Both the position numbers and the translations under genes were made by a program. Below are positions 7,058 to 15,513 of a stretch of DNA of 64,000 bases, in pieces; position 1 is the stretch's first letter; the number at the start of each line of letters is the position of its first letter. The notes below the pieces were generated by a model. That model was not told where the DNA came from and searched no databases. It saw nothing but the letters and a program-made list of their open reading frames with translations. Source of the DNA: Cyclobacterium xiamenense. Its GTDB lineage: Bacteria; Bacteroidota; Bacteroidia; Cytophagales; Cyclobacteriaceae. The stretch spans positions 1 through 64,000 of the forward strand of contig NZ_WIOK01000004.1 of NCBI RefSeq assembly GCF_009467825.1, in the 5' to 3' direction.

Positions 7058-8692
7058 TTAACGTAAGGTGATAACGGTCCGGTTAGCTTCCAGGCGTTCT
7101 TTCAATTCGGAATAGGGCAGCTGTTGCACGGATGTGTTCGTTTCCAGGCACAGGTCGGCCGCGATGCCCGCCGCTTCCCCCAACAGCATAAAGGTCCATT
7201 CCAGCCGGATGGCTCCATAGGCGATGTGGCTGGCAGAAAGACAGGTGGGTGTCAGCAAGTTGTTGCATTCGGATTCCCGGGGAACAAGGCTGCTGTAGGG
7301 AATAGGAAAGGGCTTCCAATTGTCCCCACCAAAAACAAAGCCTTCGTTGTAGGCCTTGCCTTCCCGCACAATGCGCCGCACGTGGTGCACATCCGGAGGC
7401 CAAAAGGCAATGGCTACCGGATCCTCGATACGAATACTGGTATCTTTGCGGGTATGGTGCTCGGTAATGACGTAATCGGATTGCATTCTCCGGCCGTCGC
7501 GGATATACAGCATGCGGGGCCAGCCCTGGTTGTCGGTAAATTCGTCTTTCGTGGTACCCCACTGACGCCATTCCTGGCGGACGTTTTTGGGAACTTCCGG
7601 GTCGTTGGCCAGAAACCAAAACAGGCCACGGGTAAAATCCAGGTGGTATTGGTAAATCTCGGCCCGTTGCTCGTAGTCCCCTTCCGGGTAGGCGTGGTTC
7701 ATGCCATACAGGTTGTGCGACAGGTCGTGCCAGGCCCCCAGATCGGTTTTGTTGCCCGGAATGGAGTAGGAAGGCTTGTACAGGGTACCGCCGGCGTCGA
7801 GGTAGCGCAGGTAGATCTCGTACCAATCGCGTTGGTAGTTTTCGGGCTTTGCAAAGGGTATGCGGTTGGATGGGTCTTTGGTCAGGCAGGCGCGGAAGCA
7901 GTAGGCCTGAATGCGCCCATCGCCCGCGCCGGGTTGACCCAGGGCTTCGTCCTGAATGGTATGAATCAACCCGCTCTGCGGATTGCCGGGCTCTACATAG
8001 GGATCCACAGCTACCTCGAAATTCCGGTAGGTATTCGATTCGCGGATGCCGTTTTTGGTTTCTCCGTAGCGGCTATTTGGCTCCCTACCTACGATCGTGG
8101 ATATCCCGGCATAGTGCAGTAGGTCACCTTCGTAGGAGGCATCGATAAAGAGGGAAGCCCGAAACGTTTTCCCGTTACGTGTTTCAATGGACACGATTTT
8201 TTCGCCCTCTTTGGTTACCGCATCGAAGGCAAGGCGTAGCCTGGATTCCGTATAGACCGGGATTTCCAGCTCGGCCAGCCAGCGATCAAAAATACCCTTG
8301 GCCACATGCGGCTCAAAGCGCCAGGTGCGGGCCTGGGCTCGTGCCGAATCGAAGTTGGTAACCCCATAATGCCGGGCCACGTCTTTGTAAAACTCCAGGG
8401 TAAGCCCACCGATCACGGAATCGTTTTTAAAGCCGGAGTGATTGTTGATATCCGATCCACCCAGGCCTTCGATCGTCATGCCTCCGATATATGTATCCGG
8501 GCTGACGATCACTACCTCCCGACCACGCTTTTTTAATTGTACGGCCGCCAGGATCGAAGCACTGGAATTGCCGTAGATGCATACCTCGGATTCGATGAGC
8601 TGTTCCGGATGATGGCAGGCCCATCCGAGTACCAACACCAGCAATACGGATTGGGGGATTTTTCCGAAAGCGGAGTTAAGGGCGGTTTTCAT
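7058..8692 (-). CDS. FAD-dependent oxidoreductase, lipoprotein
   Basis: This 544-residue protein has a lipoprotein signal (VLLVLVLGWAC; lipobox cysteine near residue 26), so it is probably anchored in an envelope membrane. A dinucleotide-binding start follows (CIYGNSSASILAAVQLKKRG, about 38-58), then the GGMTIEGLGGSD motif characteristic of the FAD_oxidored (PF12831) family. Family members are often annotated loosely as xanthan lyase-associated or glucose-inhibited-division-like flavoproteins and occur in polysaccharide loci of Bacteroidota. The late LSASHIAYGAIRLEWTFMLL segment is the usual family C-terminal signature. The substrate is unknown. The GH140-like gene lies 422 bp downstream on the same strand, too far to assert one operon. 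Confidence 0.8.
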   Translation of the reverse strand: MKTALNSAFGKIPQSVLLVLVLGWACHHPEQLIESEVCIYGNSSASILAAVQLKKRGREVVIVSPDTYIGGMTIEGLGGSDINNHSGFKNDSVIGGLTLEFYKDVARHYGVTNFDSARAQARTWRFEPHVAKGIFDRWLAELEIPVYTESRLRLAFDAVTKEGEKIVSIETRNGKTFRASLFIDASYEGDLLHYAGISTIVGREPNSRYGETKNGIRESNTYRNFEVAVDPYVEPGNPQSGLIHTIQDEALGQPGAGDGRIQAYCFRACLTKDPSNRIPFAKPENYQRDWYEIYLRYLDAGGTLYKPSYSIPGNKTDLGAWHDLSHNLYGMNHAYPEGDYEQRAEIYQYHLDFTRGLFWFLANDPEVPKNVRQEWRQWGTTKDEFTDNQGWPRMLYIRDGRRMQSDYVITEHHTRKDTSIRIEDPVAIAFWPPDVHHVRRIVREGKAYNEGFVFGGDNWKPFPIPYSSLVPRESECNNLLTPTCLSASHIAYGAIRLEWTFMLLGEAAGIAADLCLETNTSVQQLPYSELKERLEANRTVITLR

Positions 8693-8821
8693 GGTTTCTT
8701 AGTAACAAGGTTGTCGCGTTTCAATATACGACCTCTCACGAAAGGAGTCAAAACCTGCCGCAAAATCAGTTCCTTTCTTCAAAGGAATACGGATTTTGAA
8801 ATGAGATGTCCGCGGGCAGCC

Positions 8822-9625
8822 TTAGCGCTGCGCCCATTCATCCAGGAAGAGTTCGCCGATGAGGTAAAGTTTGGCGGTTCCGCTAATGGCTACACGCTCG
8901 CCCTCGCAGCGGCAGTGCAGGTAGCCTTTGCGGGAAGAAAGCTGGGCAGCACGCAGGGTCGGTTTGCCCAGCTGCTCCGCCCAGTAGGGTGCCAGGGTGG
9001 TATGCGCCGAACCCGTTACCGGATCCTCGCTTATCCCCGCTCCTGGTGCAAAGAATCGGGACACAAAATCCAATTGTGTACCTTTGGCGGTGACGATTAT
9101 CCCCCGGGCAGGAAGTGCTGCGATCCGCTCAAAATGTGGCTGCAGATTTTGTATGGCTGCTTCAGAGTCGTAGACCAGCAGGTAATCCGATTTGCCAGCA
9201 AAGGCTTTTGTGGGAGACAGGTCGAAGCAATTGCGGAGTTTTTCGGTTACCGGAATTTCCCGAACGGGGTCCGCCGGAAAATTCAGGGTTAGCTGATCGC
9301 CATCCTTGCAAACCGTCAGGTCTCCGCTCCGGGCAGAATAAAAGTGAATACTGCTGCCCGCATGCTTTTCGAAGGAGAACAGGACAAAGGCGGCAGCCAG
9401 GGTAGCGTGCCCGCACAGGTCCACTTCCACCCGCGGGGTAAACCAGCGGATCTGGTAGCGATCTCTTTCTTTTACGTAAAACGCCGTTTCGGACAGGTTG
9501 TTTTCCATGGCGATCTGCTGCAGTAGCGAATCCGGCAGCCACTCCTGCAGGGGGCAAACAGCTGCCGGATTTCCTGCAAAAACCCGGTCGGCGAAGGCGT
9601 CGATTTGATAGATTTTTTGTTGCAT
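8822..9625 (-). CDS. PhzF family isomerase/epimerase-like protein
   Basis: The ATG at 9625 gives 267 residues beginning MQQKIYQIDAFADRVFAGNP, the standard PhzF start; the longer frame from 9658 adds 11 residues encoded in low-complexity DNA. The family fold is two diaminopimelate-epimerase-like halves. NNLSETAF (residues about 43-50) carries the conserved glutamate, VDLCGHATLAAA (about 70-81) is the first-half motif, and GISEDPVTGSAHTTLAPYW is the second-half motif with the conserved DPVTGSAH. PhzF itself acts in phenazine synthesis, but most family members are metabolic enzymes of unknown substrate, and no phenazine genes are present. It is cytosolic and appears to be a single-gene unit. Confidence 0.9.
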   Translation of the reverse strand: MQQKIYQIDAFADRVFAGNPAAVCPLQEWLPDSLLQQIAMENNLSETAFYVKERDRYQIRWFTPRVEVDLCGHATLAAAFVLFSFEKHAGSSIHFYSARSGDLTVCKDGDQLTLNFPADPVREIPVTEKLRNCFDLSPTKAFAGKSDYLLVYDSEAAIQNLQPHFERIAALPARGIIVTAKGTQLDFVSRFFAPGAGISEDPVTGSAHTTLAPYWAEQLGKPTLRAAQLSSRKGYLHCRCEGERVAISGTAKLYLIGELFLDEWAQR

Positions 9626-10011
9626 GTGTGTGTACGTATGCGAATGTAGGAATTCCATCTTAAAAATGGGCGGTAAGCAAGCTCATTTTCCTGCTAACCT
9701 GCAGCGATTGAAGGGCTTGAAGGTGCCTGGCCACCGGGGAATTTCTGGTCTGGAGGGCGCCGTTTTGCCCAGGTTGGTTGCGCGAAAGCATTCCCGATGT
9801 CTGCACCGCTGACAGTGAAAATCGGCAAAAGGGACCGGTTCCCGTTGGTACGATCGTTTTTTTCGCCTATATTCACCCGCGGATTCGTTAGAATACGAAA
9901 ACAAACCGATGGCAATCAAATTGGAGAATGCAGTGGTCGGTCTGTTTGGTGTATCCGGTGCGTTTCCAGACAGTATTCACCAAATAATCCACGATATACC
10001 CGGTAGTTACC
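9626..10011. other. Divergent intergenic region, nothing recognised
   Basis: This region separates the minus-strand PhzF gene from the plus-strand ThuA-like gene. Open frames on both strands are short, overlap each other and lack any domain signature. No hairpin terminator or clear -7 box was found. Confidence 0.4.
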
Positions 10012-10926
10012 ATGAGAAAAAGCATCTACACCTTACTTTTATTTTTTATTGCGGGCGGCCTGTTTGCGCAGAGTATGAAAGATATTCCGGTCAACGAGGA
10101 ATGGCTGGAAAAAATTGAGTCCCTGGCCCCTTCCGACACCAGAATTGAGGCCCCGGTAAAGAACATCCTGGTTTTTTCCCAGCATACGGGCTTTTACCAT
10201 TGGACCATCCCCCACAACGACGAACTACTTAAAATTCTTGCAAAAAAGACCGGTGCCTTTGAGATTACCATCGCCCGGGATATCGATACGTTTGAAAAAG
10301 AGAACCTAAAGCAGTACGACGCGGTTGTGCTGAATAATTCCAACCCTTCCGGTCCGGATCGGGACCTGTTCGCAGATTTGCTAAAGAAAAATTCCAGTCT
10401 GGATGATGCCCGCATTGCAGAATTGGCCAGCCAATACGAAACCAATCTGATGGAATACGTGGAGGAGGGCGGTGGCCTGTTTATCATGCACGGTGCCATT
10501 ACCGTGCAAAACAATTCCCAAAAATTCAGCTCCATGGTGGGTGGAAGCTTTGACTACCACCCCAAGCAACAGGAAATGCACTTAAAGGAAGTAGACCCAG
10601 GCCATCCCCTGGTACAGGCATTTGATGGCAAGGGGTTCGTTCATACGGATGAGCCTTACTTCTTTAAAAACGCCTATTTTGACTACAACTTCCGCCCGCT
10701 CTTATACATCGAAGCCGATAAACTAGAGGGTGTCAGAGGGGAAGTGAGCAACAATACCATCTACGTGGCCTGGATCAAGCGGCACGGAAAAGGCCGGGTG
10801 TTTTACAGTTCCCCTTCCCACAATGCCCAAAGTTTGGAGCAGCCGGAGTTGCTGCAATTTTTTGTGGATGGGCTCCAGTACGTGGTTGGGGACTTGCCGG
10901 CAGACGATAGCCCGATGAAGAACTAA
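10012..10926 (+). CDS. Secreted ThuA-like domain protein
   Basis: This 304-residue protein begins with a signal peptide (MRKSIYTLLLFFIAGGLFAQ). The mature part is a ThuA/glutamine-amidotransferase-like domain: NILVFSQHTGFYHWTIPHND (about 46-65), YDAVVLNNSNP, a GGGLFIMHGAI core (about 153-163), a GGSFDYHP segment and a final WIKRHGKGRVFYSSPSHN. Related domains in trehalose-utilisation and glycan loci of Bacteroidota are thought to bind or process sugars, but no reaction is established and the classical amidotransferase nucleophile is not obvious. It faces topA convergently and shares a bidirectional terminator with it. Confidence 0.85.
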   Translation: MRKSIYTLLLFFIAGGLFAQSMKDIPVNEEWLEKIESLAPSDTRIEAPVKNILVFSQHTGFYHWTIPHNDELLKILAKKTGAFEITIARDIDTFEKENLKQYDAVVLNNSNPSGPDRDLFADLLKKNSSLDDARIAELASQYETNLMEYVEEGGGLFIMHGAITVQNNSQKFSSMVGGSFDYHPKQQEMHLKEVDPGHPLVQAFDGKGFVHTDEPYFFKNAYFDYNFRPLLYIEADKLEGVRGEVSNNTIYVAWIKRHGKGRVFYSSPSHNAQSLEQPELLQFFVDGLQYVVGDLPADDSPMKN

Positions 10927-11003
10927 GCAGGGTCCTTAGTGGGAGTTTGCCCCACCCATCTTTATGCGGTAAATTCACACTTTCCTTGCCTGTTTCTACA
11001 TAT

Positions 11004-11043
11004 AAAAAATCCGGATAAACGCATGTGTGTATCCGGATTTTTT
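11004..11043. terminator. Bidirectional terminator between thuA-like gene and topA
   Basis: The arms AAAAAATCCGGATA (11004-11017) and TATCCGGATTTTTT (11030-11043) are perfectly complementary over 14 bp. The A-run and T-run at the ends serve as U-tracts for either strand, as expected between two convergent genes. Confidence 0.9.
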
Positions 11044-11063
11044 GTTGAAACCGGGGAACAAAC

Positions 11064-13409
11064 TTATTTTTTCGTTTTCTTCTTCGCAGGAGCGGCTTTC
11101 TTGGGTTTGGCTTTCCCTTTTTTACTGTCTCCCTGGCTTTCGATGATTTCCATGGTTTCAGCAAAGGTCAGCGATTCGGCCTCCTTATCTTTGGGGATCT
11201 TGAAATTGTTTCTACCCATCTTGATATAGGGTCCCCAACGACCGTTCAGTATTTGTAATTCGGGGTTTTCGTCAAAGGATTTGATATGCTTTTTGGCATC
11301 CGCCTCCCGCTTGGCCTTGATCAGTTCGATGGCTTCCTCTTCGGTGACCGATAGGGGATCGTACTCTTTGCCCAAGGATACAAACTTGCCGTCGTGCCGG
11401 ATGTAGGGTCCGAATCGCCCCACGGCGGCCACAATTTTCTTGTCCTCAAAATGGCCCACGTCCCGTGGCAATTTGAACAGTTCCAGCGCATCTTCGAGGG
11501 TCATGCTTTCGATAAACTGCCCTTTCAACAGGCTGGCAAATTGTTTTTCCTCGTCTTCCTGATCCCCGATTTGCACCAATGGTCCAAATTTCCCCAGTCG
11601 GGCAATGACCTTTTTACCGGTTTTGGGATCGATACCCAGCTCCTTGGAGCTGTTGACATCGGTGCGTTTGATGTTTTCCGTTTGCTCTACCTTGGTATGG
11701 AAAGCCCCGTAAAAATTTTGGATCATTTCCTCCCAGGGTTGCTCTCCATGGGCAATGTGGTCAAACTCTTTTTCCACCTTGGCAGTAAAAGAAAAATCGA
11801 TCACGTTTGGAAAGTGCTCGACCAGGAAGTCGTTCACCACCATGGCAATGTTGGTGGGGAAAAGCTTGTTTTTTTCCGTGCCAGTGGTTTCGGTTTTCTC
11901 GGCGGATACAAATGCCCCATCCTTGATTACCATTTCGGTATACTTTCTGGGCGTTCCGTCCCTGGATTCCTTGAGTACGTAGTTTCGTTTCTGTATGGTG
12001 GAGATGGTGGGCGCATAGGTGGACGGGCGACCGATGCCCATCTCTTCCAATTTTTTCACCAGGGAAGCTTCCGTGTACCGGGCCGGTGGCCGGGTGAAGG
12101 ATTGCCGGCCCTTCATTTCGATCAGCTGCAATTCCTGTCCCACGGTTAGGGGAGGGAGCAAGCCTTTGGCAGTGGACTCTTCCTCCTCGTCCTCGTCGGT
12201 GCTTTCCAGGTATACCTTCAAAAATCCCTGAAATTTGATTACTTCCCCGCTTGCGCTCAGCGTTTGATCGGCGTTGGAAATGGCTATGGAAACGTTGGTT
12301 TTTTCCAATTGGGCATCGGCCATTTGCGAGGCGATGGCACGTTTCCAGATTAATTCGTACAGCCGCTGCTCGTTGCGATCGTTTCCGGCCTCGGTAACCG
12401 AGAATTCCGTAGGGCGGATGGCTTCGTGGGCCTCCTGCGCTCCTTCCGATTTGGCAGTGAATTTTCGTTGGTGGTGGTATTCTTTTCCAAAGGCCGACGT
12501 TATTTCGGCTTCTGCACTTTTTAGTGCATCATCCGAGAGATTTACGCTGTCGGTACGCATGTAGGTGATCCTGCCGGATTCGTAGAGTTTCTGGGCGATA
12601 TTCATGGTCTGGGCCACGGAGAAATACAGCTTTCTACTTGCCTCTTGTTGCAGGGTGGAGGTAGTAAAGGGCGCAGCCGGGGTCTTTTTCGCCGGTTTGG
12701 TTTCCAGGGATTTGATGGAAAAATCAGCTTCCAGGCAGTTTTTCAAAAAGGCTTCTGCCTCTTCTTTGGTATCGAACTTCTTGGGCAGTTCCGCTTGCAG
12801 CTGCTTTCCTTCTACGTCAAAAAGCGCGGTGATCTTGTAGGAAGAGGTAGCGTCGAATTTTTCGATTTCCCGCTCCCGGTCTACAATGAAACGTACCGCC
12901 ACGGATTGTACCCGGCCTGCGGACAGCCCGGCTTTTATTTTTTTCCACAAGACCGGTGAAAGTTCAAAACCCACCAATCGGTCTAGAATTCGTCGGGCTT
13001 GCTGCGCATTGACCAGGTCCAGGTCGATTTTGCGGGGAGATTCCAGGGCCTTGATGATGGCGGATTTGGTGATTTCCCGGAACACAATGCGTTTGGTATT
13101 TTCGTCTTTCAGGTTGAGAACCTCCTTTAGGTGCCAGGAAATGGCCTCGCCTTCGCGGTCGTCGTCACTTGCCAGAAAGATGGTCTCTGCCTCCTTAACT
13201 AATTTTTTTAATTCCCGGATTACCTCCTTTTTATCGGGGCTGACCTCGTACGTTGGTTTGAATTTATTTTTTATGTCAATGGCATTTTCCCCTTTGGGAA
13301 GATCCCGCACATGCCCGTAACTGGAAGTAACTTTGAAGTCCTTTCCAAGGTAACCTTCTATGGTCTTGGCTTTTGCAGGGGACTCGACAATGACTAAATT
13401 TTTTGGCAT
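11064..13409 (-). CDS. topA: DNA topoisomerase I
   Basis: This 781-residue type IA topoisomerase relaxes negative supercoils by a 5'-phosphotyrosine intermediate. The TOPRIM domain opens with LVIVESPAKAKTIEGYLG (residues 5-22) and has the acidic DDDREGEAI motif near residue 84. SAGRVQSVAVRFIVDRER (about 167-184) and the active-site GRITYMRTDSVNLS follow, with the catalytic tyrosine at about residue 283. The C-terminus holds repeated GRFGPYI/GRWGPYI units in place of zinc fingers, then a lysine-rich tail ending KKKTKK, as in other Bacteroidota enzymes. It is essential housekeeping. The gene is monocistronic and convergent with the ThuA-like gene. Confidence 0.97.
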   Translation of the reverse strand: MPKNLVIVESPAKAKTIEGYLGKDFKVTSSYGHVRDLPKGENAIDIKNKFKPTYEVSPDKKEVIRELKKLVKEAETIFLASDDDREGEAISWHLKEVLNLKDENTKRIVFREITKSAIIKALESPRKIDLDLVNAQQARRILDRLVGFELSPVLWKKIKAGLSAGRVQSVAVRFIVDREREIEKFDATSSYKITALFDVEGKQLQAELPKKFDTKEEAEAFLKNCLEADFSIKSLETKPAKKTPAAPFTTSTLQQEASRKLYFSVAQTMNIAQKLYESGRITYMRTDSVNLSDDALKSAEAEITSAFGKEYHHQRKFTAKSEGAQEAHEAIRPTEFSVTEAGNDRNEQRLYELIWKRAIASQMADAQLEKTNVSIAISNADQTLSASGEVIKFQGFLKVYLESTDEDEEEESTAKGLLPPLTVGQELQLIEMKGRQSFTRPPARYTEASLVKKLEEMGIGRPSTYAPTISTIQKRNYVLKESRDGTPRKYTEMVIKDGAFVSAEKTETTGTEKNKLFPTNIAMVVNDFLVEHFPNVIDFSFTAKVEKEFDHIAHGEQPWEEMIQNFYGAFHTKVEQTENIKRTDVNSSKELGIDPKTGKKVIARLGKFGPLVQIGDQEDEEKQFASLLKGQFIESMTLEDALELFKLPRDVGHFEDKKIVAAVGRFGPYIRHDGKFVSLGKEYDPLSVTEEEAIELIKAKREADAKKHIKSFDENPELQILNGRWGPYIKMGRNNFKIPKDKEAESLTFAETMEIIESQGDSKKGKAKPKKAAPAKKKTKK

Positions 13410-13578
13410 GGTTTACGTAGTTAAAGATAAAAATACATGGGATCCGGTTACTATCCGCTAAATTTGGCCTAAAAATAGATGTCATATACTTGTCTTCCAA
13501 ATATTCCTCCCCCGCAATTTTTATTGCCGGGGTAAAATCTACATATTTAATTTTCAAAGCAACGACCAACGACAGCTT

Positions 13579-14055
13579 ATGGTGAAGGAATTACTACTGG
13601 CCCGACACGGAGAAGCAACGGCACCTTCTTTTGCAGTGGAAGACATGCAACGGAGCCTCACGCCCGCTGGTTCCCAGCAGGTGGAACGATTGGGAAGGAC
13701 GCTGGCCATAAACGGCCAAACCTGCGATTATTTGATCCACAGCCCCGCCAAACGATGCAGCCAAACTGCGGCCATTCTTGCCCAACAATTGTCGGTGAAA
13801 ACCTGCAATGCTCACCGATCCATTTATCAGGCCAGCCGGGAGCAGCTTTTTCGGCAGTTAACGCAGTTTCCGAAAGAAGCCAATCAGGTGCTGTTGGTGG
13901 GACACAATCCGGCCGTCAGCCAGCTTGCTGCCTACCTTACCGGAGAGTCTCACCTGGTGTTTTCCCCGGGTATGATGGCTCGGATTCATTTCACCGACCA
14001 GGAATGGGAGGCCGTGTCCAAAGGAACCGGAACCCTGGAGGAAATCCTGCAATAG
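13579..14055 (+). CDS. SixA-type histidine phosphatase
   Basis: This 158-residue protein has the LLLARHGEA signature (residues 5-13) whose histidine is the phosphate acceptor of the histidine phosphatase superfamily. A second part, LLVGHNPAVSQLAAYLTG, supplies the other active-site histidine. Length and order match SixA, which removes phosphate from histidine phosphotransfer proteins; the general RHG-phosphatase role cannot be excluded. It is cytosolic. The arginase-family gene starts 54 bp downstream in the same direction, so co-transcription is likely. Confidence 0.85.
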   Translation: MVKELLLARHGEATAPSFAVEDMQRSLTPAGSQQVERLGRTLAINGQTCDYLIHSPAKRCSQTAAILAQQLSVKTCNAHRSIYQASREQLFRQLTQFPKEANQVLLVGHNPAVSQLAAYLTGESHLVFSPGMMARIHFTDQEWEAVSKGTGTLEEILQ

Positions 14056-14108
14056 GATTCATTTCCTTTCCCAACCTGAGTTTATTCGTACGCAAAAACC
14101 TTTTTTTT

Positions 14109-15176
14109 ATGTCAGCCAACCCTACTTCCATTACCAATTTTGATCCAAACGGTCTGGGCTACGCCGGCAAGCTCTTTGGCCTTCCCTTTGAACCCGAAAA
14201 CAGTCAGCTGCTGATCCTTCCCGTTCCCTGGGAAGTGACGGTGTCTTACCGGTCGGGCACGGCCGGTGGACCTGCAGCCATCCTTGAGGCCTCCGTACAG
14301 GTTGACTTGTTTCAAGAGGACATACGGGATGCCTGGAAGCTTGGTCTGTCCATGCTGCCCCTGAACCCGGCACTAAAGGCGGATAATGATAACTACCGCT
14401 TGTTGGCGGATAAATACATCCAATGGCTGCAGAAGGGATCTCCGGAGGCCGACCACGAACGTTTCGCTGCCGTGCCAGACATTATCAATGCTGCCTGCCG
14501 AAAAATGAACGATTGGGTAACCGAACAGGCCGAGAAGCAATTAGACCAGGGCAAACTGGTCGGTTTGCTGGGTGGCGATCACAGTACGCCTTTGGGACTG
14601 GTGCAGGCGATTGCCAAAAAACACGAATCGTTCGGCATTCTGCAAATCGATGCCCATGCAGATTTGCGCCCGGCTTACGAGGGGTTCGACTTTTCTCATG
14701 CTTCCATTGCCTATAATTTCCTGAAAATTCCCCAGGTGCAGCGCCTGGTACAGGTGGGCGTTCGGGATGTATGCGAACAAGAATGGAACCTTGGTCAATC
14801 CGATACGCGTTGCCAGCTTTTTACCGACGGAAACCTGAAGGAGCAATTGTACGGAGGCAACACCTGGGAGGCGCTTTGCCGGGAGATCCTTGCGGCCCTG
14901 CCGGAGCAGGTCTACCTAAGCATCGATATCGATGGCCTGATTCCACAGCTATGCCCACATACCGGTACGCCGGTACCCGGAGGATTGGATTACCAGCAAC
15001 TCATGTTTTTGATCAAAATGCTCGTACGGTCCGGCAGGAAACTGATTGGCTTTGACCTGGTAGAGGTGGCGCCTGGTAGCGACGGGGGCGAATGGGATGC
15101 CAACGTAGGCGCCCGTATCTTGTACCGGATCGCAAATCTGACCGCTGTCTCCCAGGGAAAACTACACTGGGGATAG
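14109..15176 (+). CDS. Arginase-superfamily hydrolase, probable formimidoylglutamase
   Basis: The ATG at 14109 gives 355 residues starting MSANPTSITNFDPNGLGYAG. An open frame reaches back to 13755 but overlaps sixA and has no family similarity there. Ureohydrolase metal motifs are all present: LLGGDHS, IDAHADLRP and LSIDIDGLIP, with the TGTPVPGGL substrate-loop sequence after them. Members cleave guanidino or formimino groups with a dimanganese centre. The long N-terminus and GGDHSTPLG context fit the Bacteroidota formimidoylglutamase-like branch, but agmatinase or arginase activity is not excluded because no histidine-utilisation genes are adjacent. It is cytosolic. Confidence 0.8.
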   Translation: MSANPTSITNFDPNGLGYAGKLFGLPFEPENSQLLILPVPWEVTVSYRSGTAGGPAAILEASVQVDLFQEDIRDAWKLGLSMLPLNPALKADNDNYRLLADKYIQWLQKGSPEADHERFAAVPDIINAACRKMNDWVTEQAEKQLDQGKLVGLLGGDHSTPLGLVQAIAKKHESFGILQIDAHADLRPAYEGFDFSHASIAYNFLKIPQVQRLVQVGVRDVCEQEWNLGQSDTRCQLFTDGNLKEQLYGGNTWEALCREILAALPEQVYLSIDIDGLIPQLCPHTGTPVPGGLDYQQLMFLIKMLVRSGRKLIGFDLVEVAPGSDGGEWDANVGARILYRIANLTAVSQGKLHWG

Positions 15177-15415
15177 GTTGGGTTAGTCGGTACTTCCGGT
15201 TAGGTTATGCGGGCTTACGGGAGCAAATTGGCGCGAAAGAGTACTTCATGGCCTGGCGGGCGTGGATTGCCGGTGATTTTTTAGCCCCGGTAGTTTTTCC
15301 CCCCTTCTTTTGCTGATTTTGTGCAGGAACGGGCCGTATCCCCAGAAAAAGTCCCAAGCTTCCAAAAAGTGTCATTTTTTATTAACCTGCTCCTCTTTCC
15401 AGGGGCGATTCCGGA

Positions 15416-15449
15416 TTTTGGATAAGATACCATATTTTTTGGTTAAGAT
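15416..15449 (+). promoter_or_regulatory. AraC-type direct-repeat operator before susC
   Basis: TTTTGGATAAGAT (15416-15428) and TTTTGGTTAAGAT (15437-15449) differ at one base and start exactly 21 bp apart, two turns of the helix. The same arrangement precedes the DPP-IV gene (29538-29571). The element ends 65 bp before the susC start codon. The 21-bp direct repeat is the classical spacing of AraC half-sites, so an AraC-type protein is the likely binder. Confidence 0.65.
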
Positions 15450-15477
15450 GTAGCACAGGTTTGGGGAAGTACTAGTC

Positions 15478-15485
15478 TAACTTAG
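15478..15485 (+). promoter_or_regulatory. Putative -7 box of the susC promoter
   Basis: TAACTTAG matches the Bacteroidota TAnnTTTG box at all but one fixed position and starts 29 bp after the second half-site. A comparable box sits 30 bp after the second half-site at the DPP-IV promoter. No good -33 box is visible, as expected for an activator-dependent promoter. Confidence 0.4.
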
Positions 15486-15513
15486 CCTATCCTTTCATAC
15501 CTAATCAACGCAT

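Larger units (their letters stand above)
15177..15513. other. Upstream region of susC containing a two-half-site operator
   Basis: This 337-bp gap has no gene. Its last 100 bp carry a 21-bp-period direct repeat (15416-15449) and a -7-like box (15478-15485), described separately. The first 200 bp show nothing recognised. Confidence 0.5.

Noticed and set aside
7124-8122. A 332-codon plus-strand frame inside the FAD oxidoreductase gene
   Set aside because: It is the shadow of the real gene on the other strand; the minus-strand protein has clear flavoprotein motifs and a lipoprotein signal.
9683-10118. Overlapping small frames upstream of the ThuA-like gene
   Set aside because: None has a start context, motif or composition that stands out, and they conflict with each other.
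13755-14108. N-terminal extension of the arginase-family gene
   Set aside because: It overlaps sixA in another frame, and family similarity begins only at the ATG at 14109.
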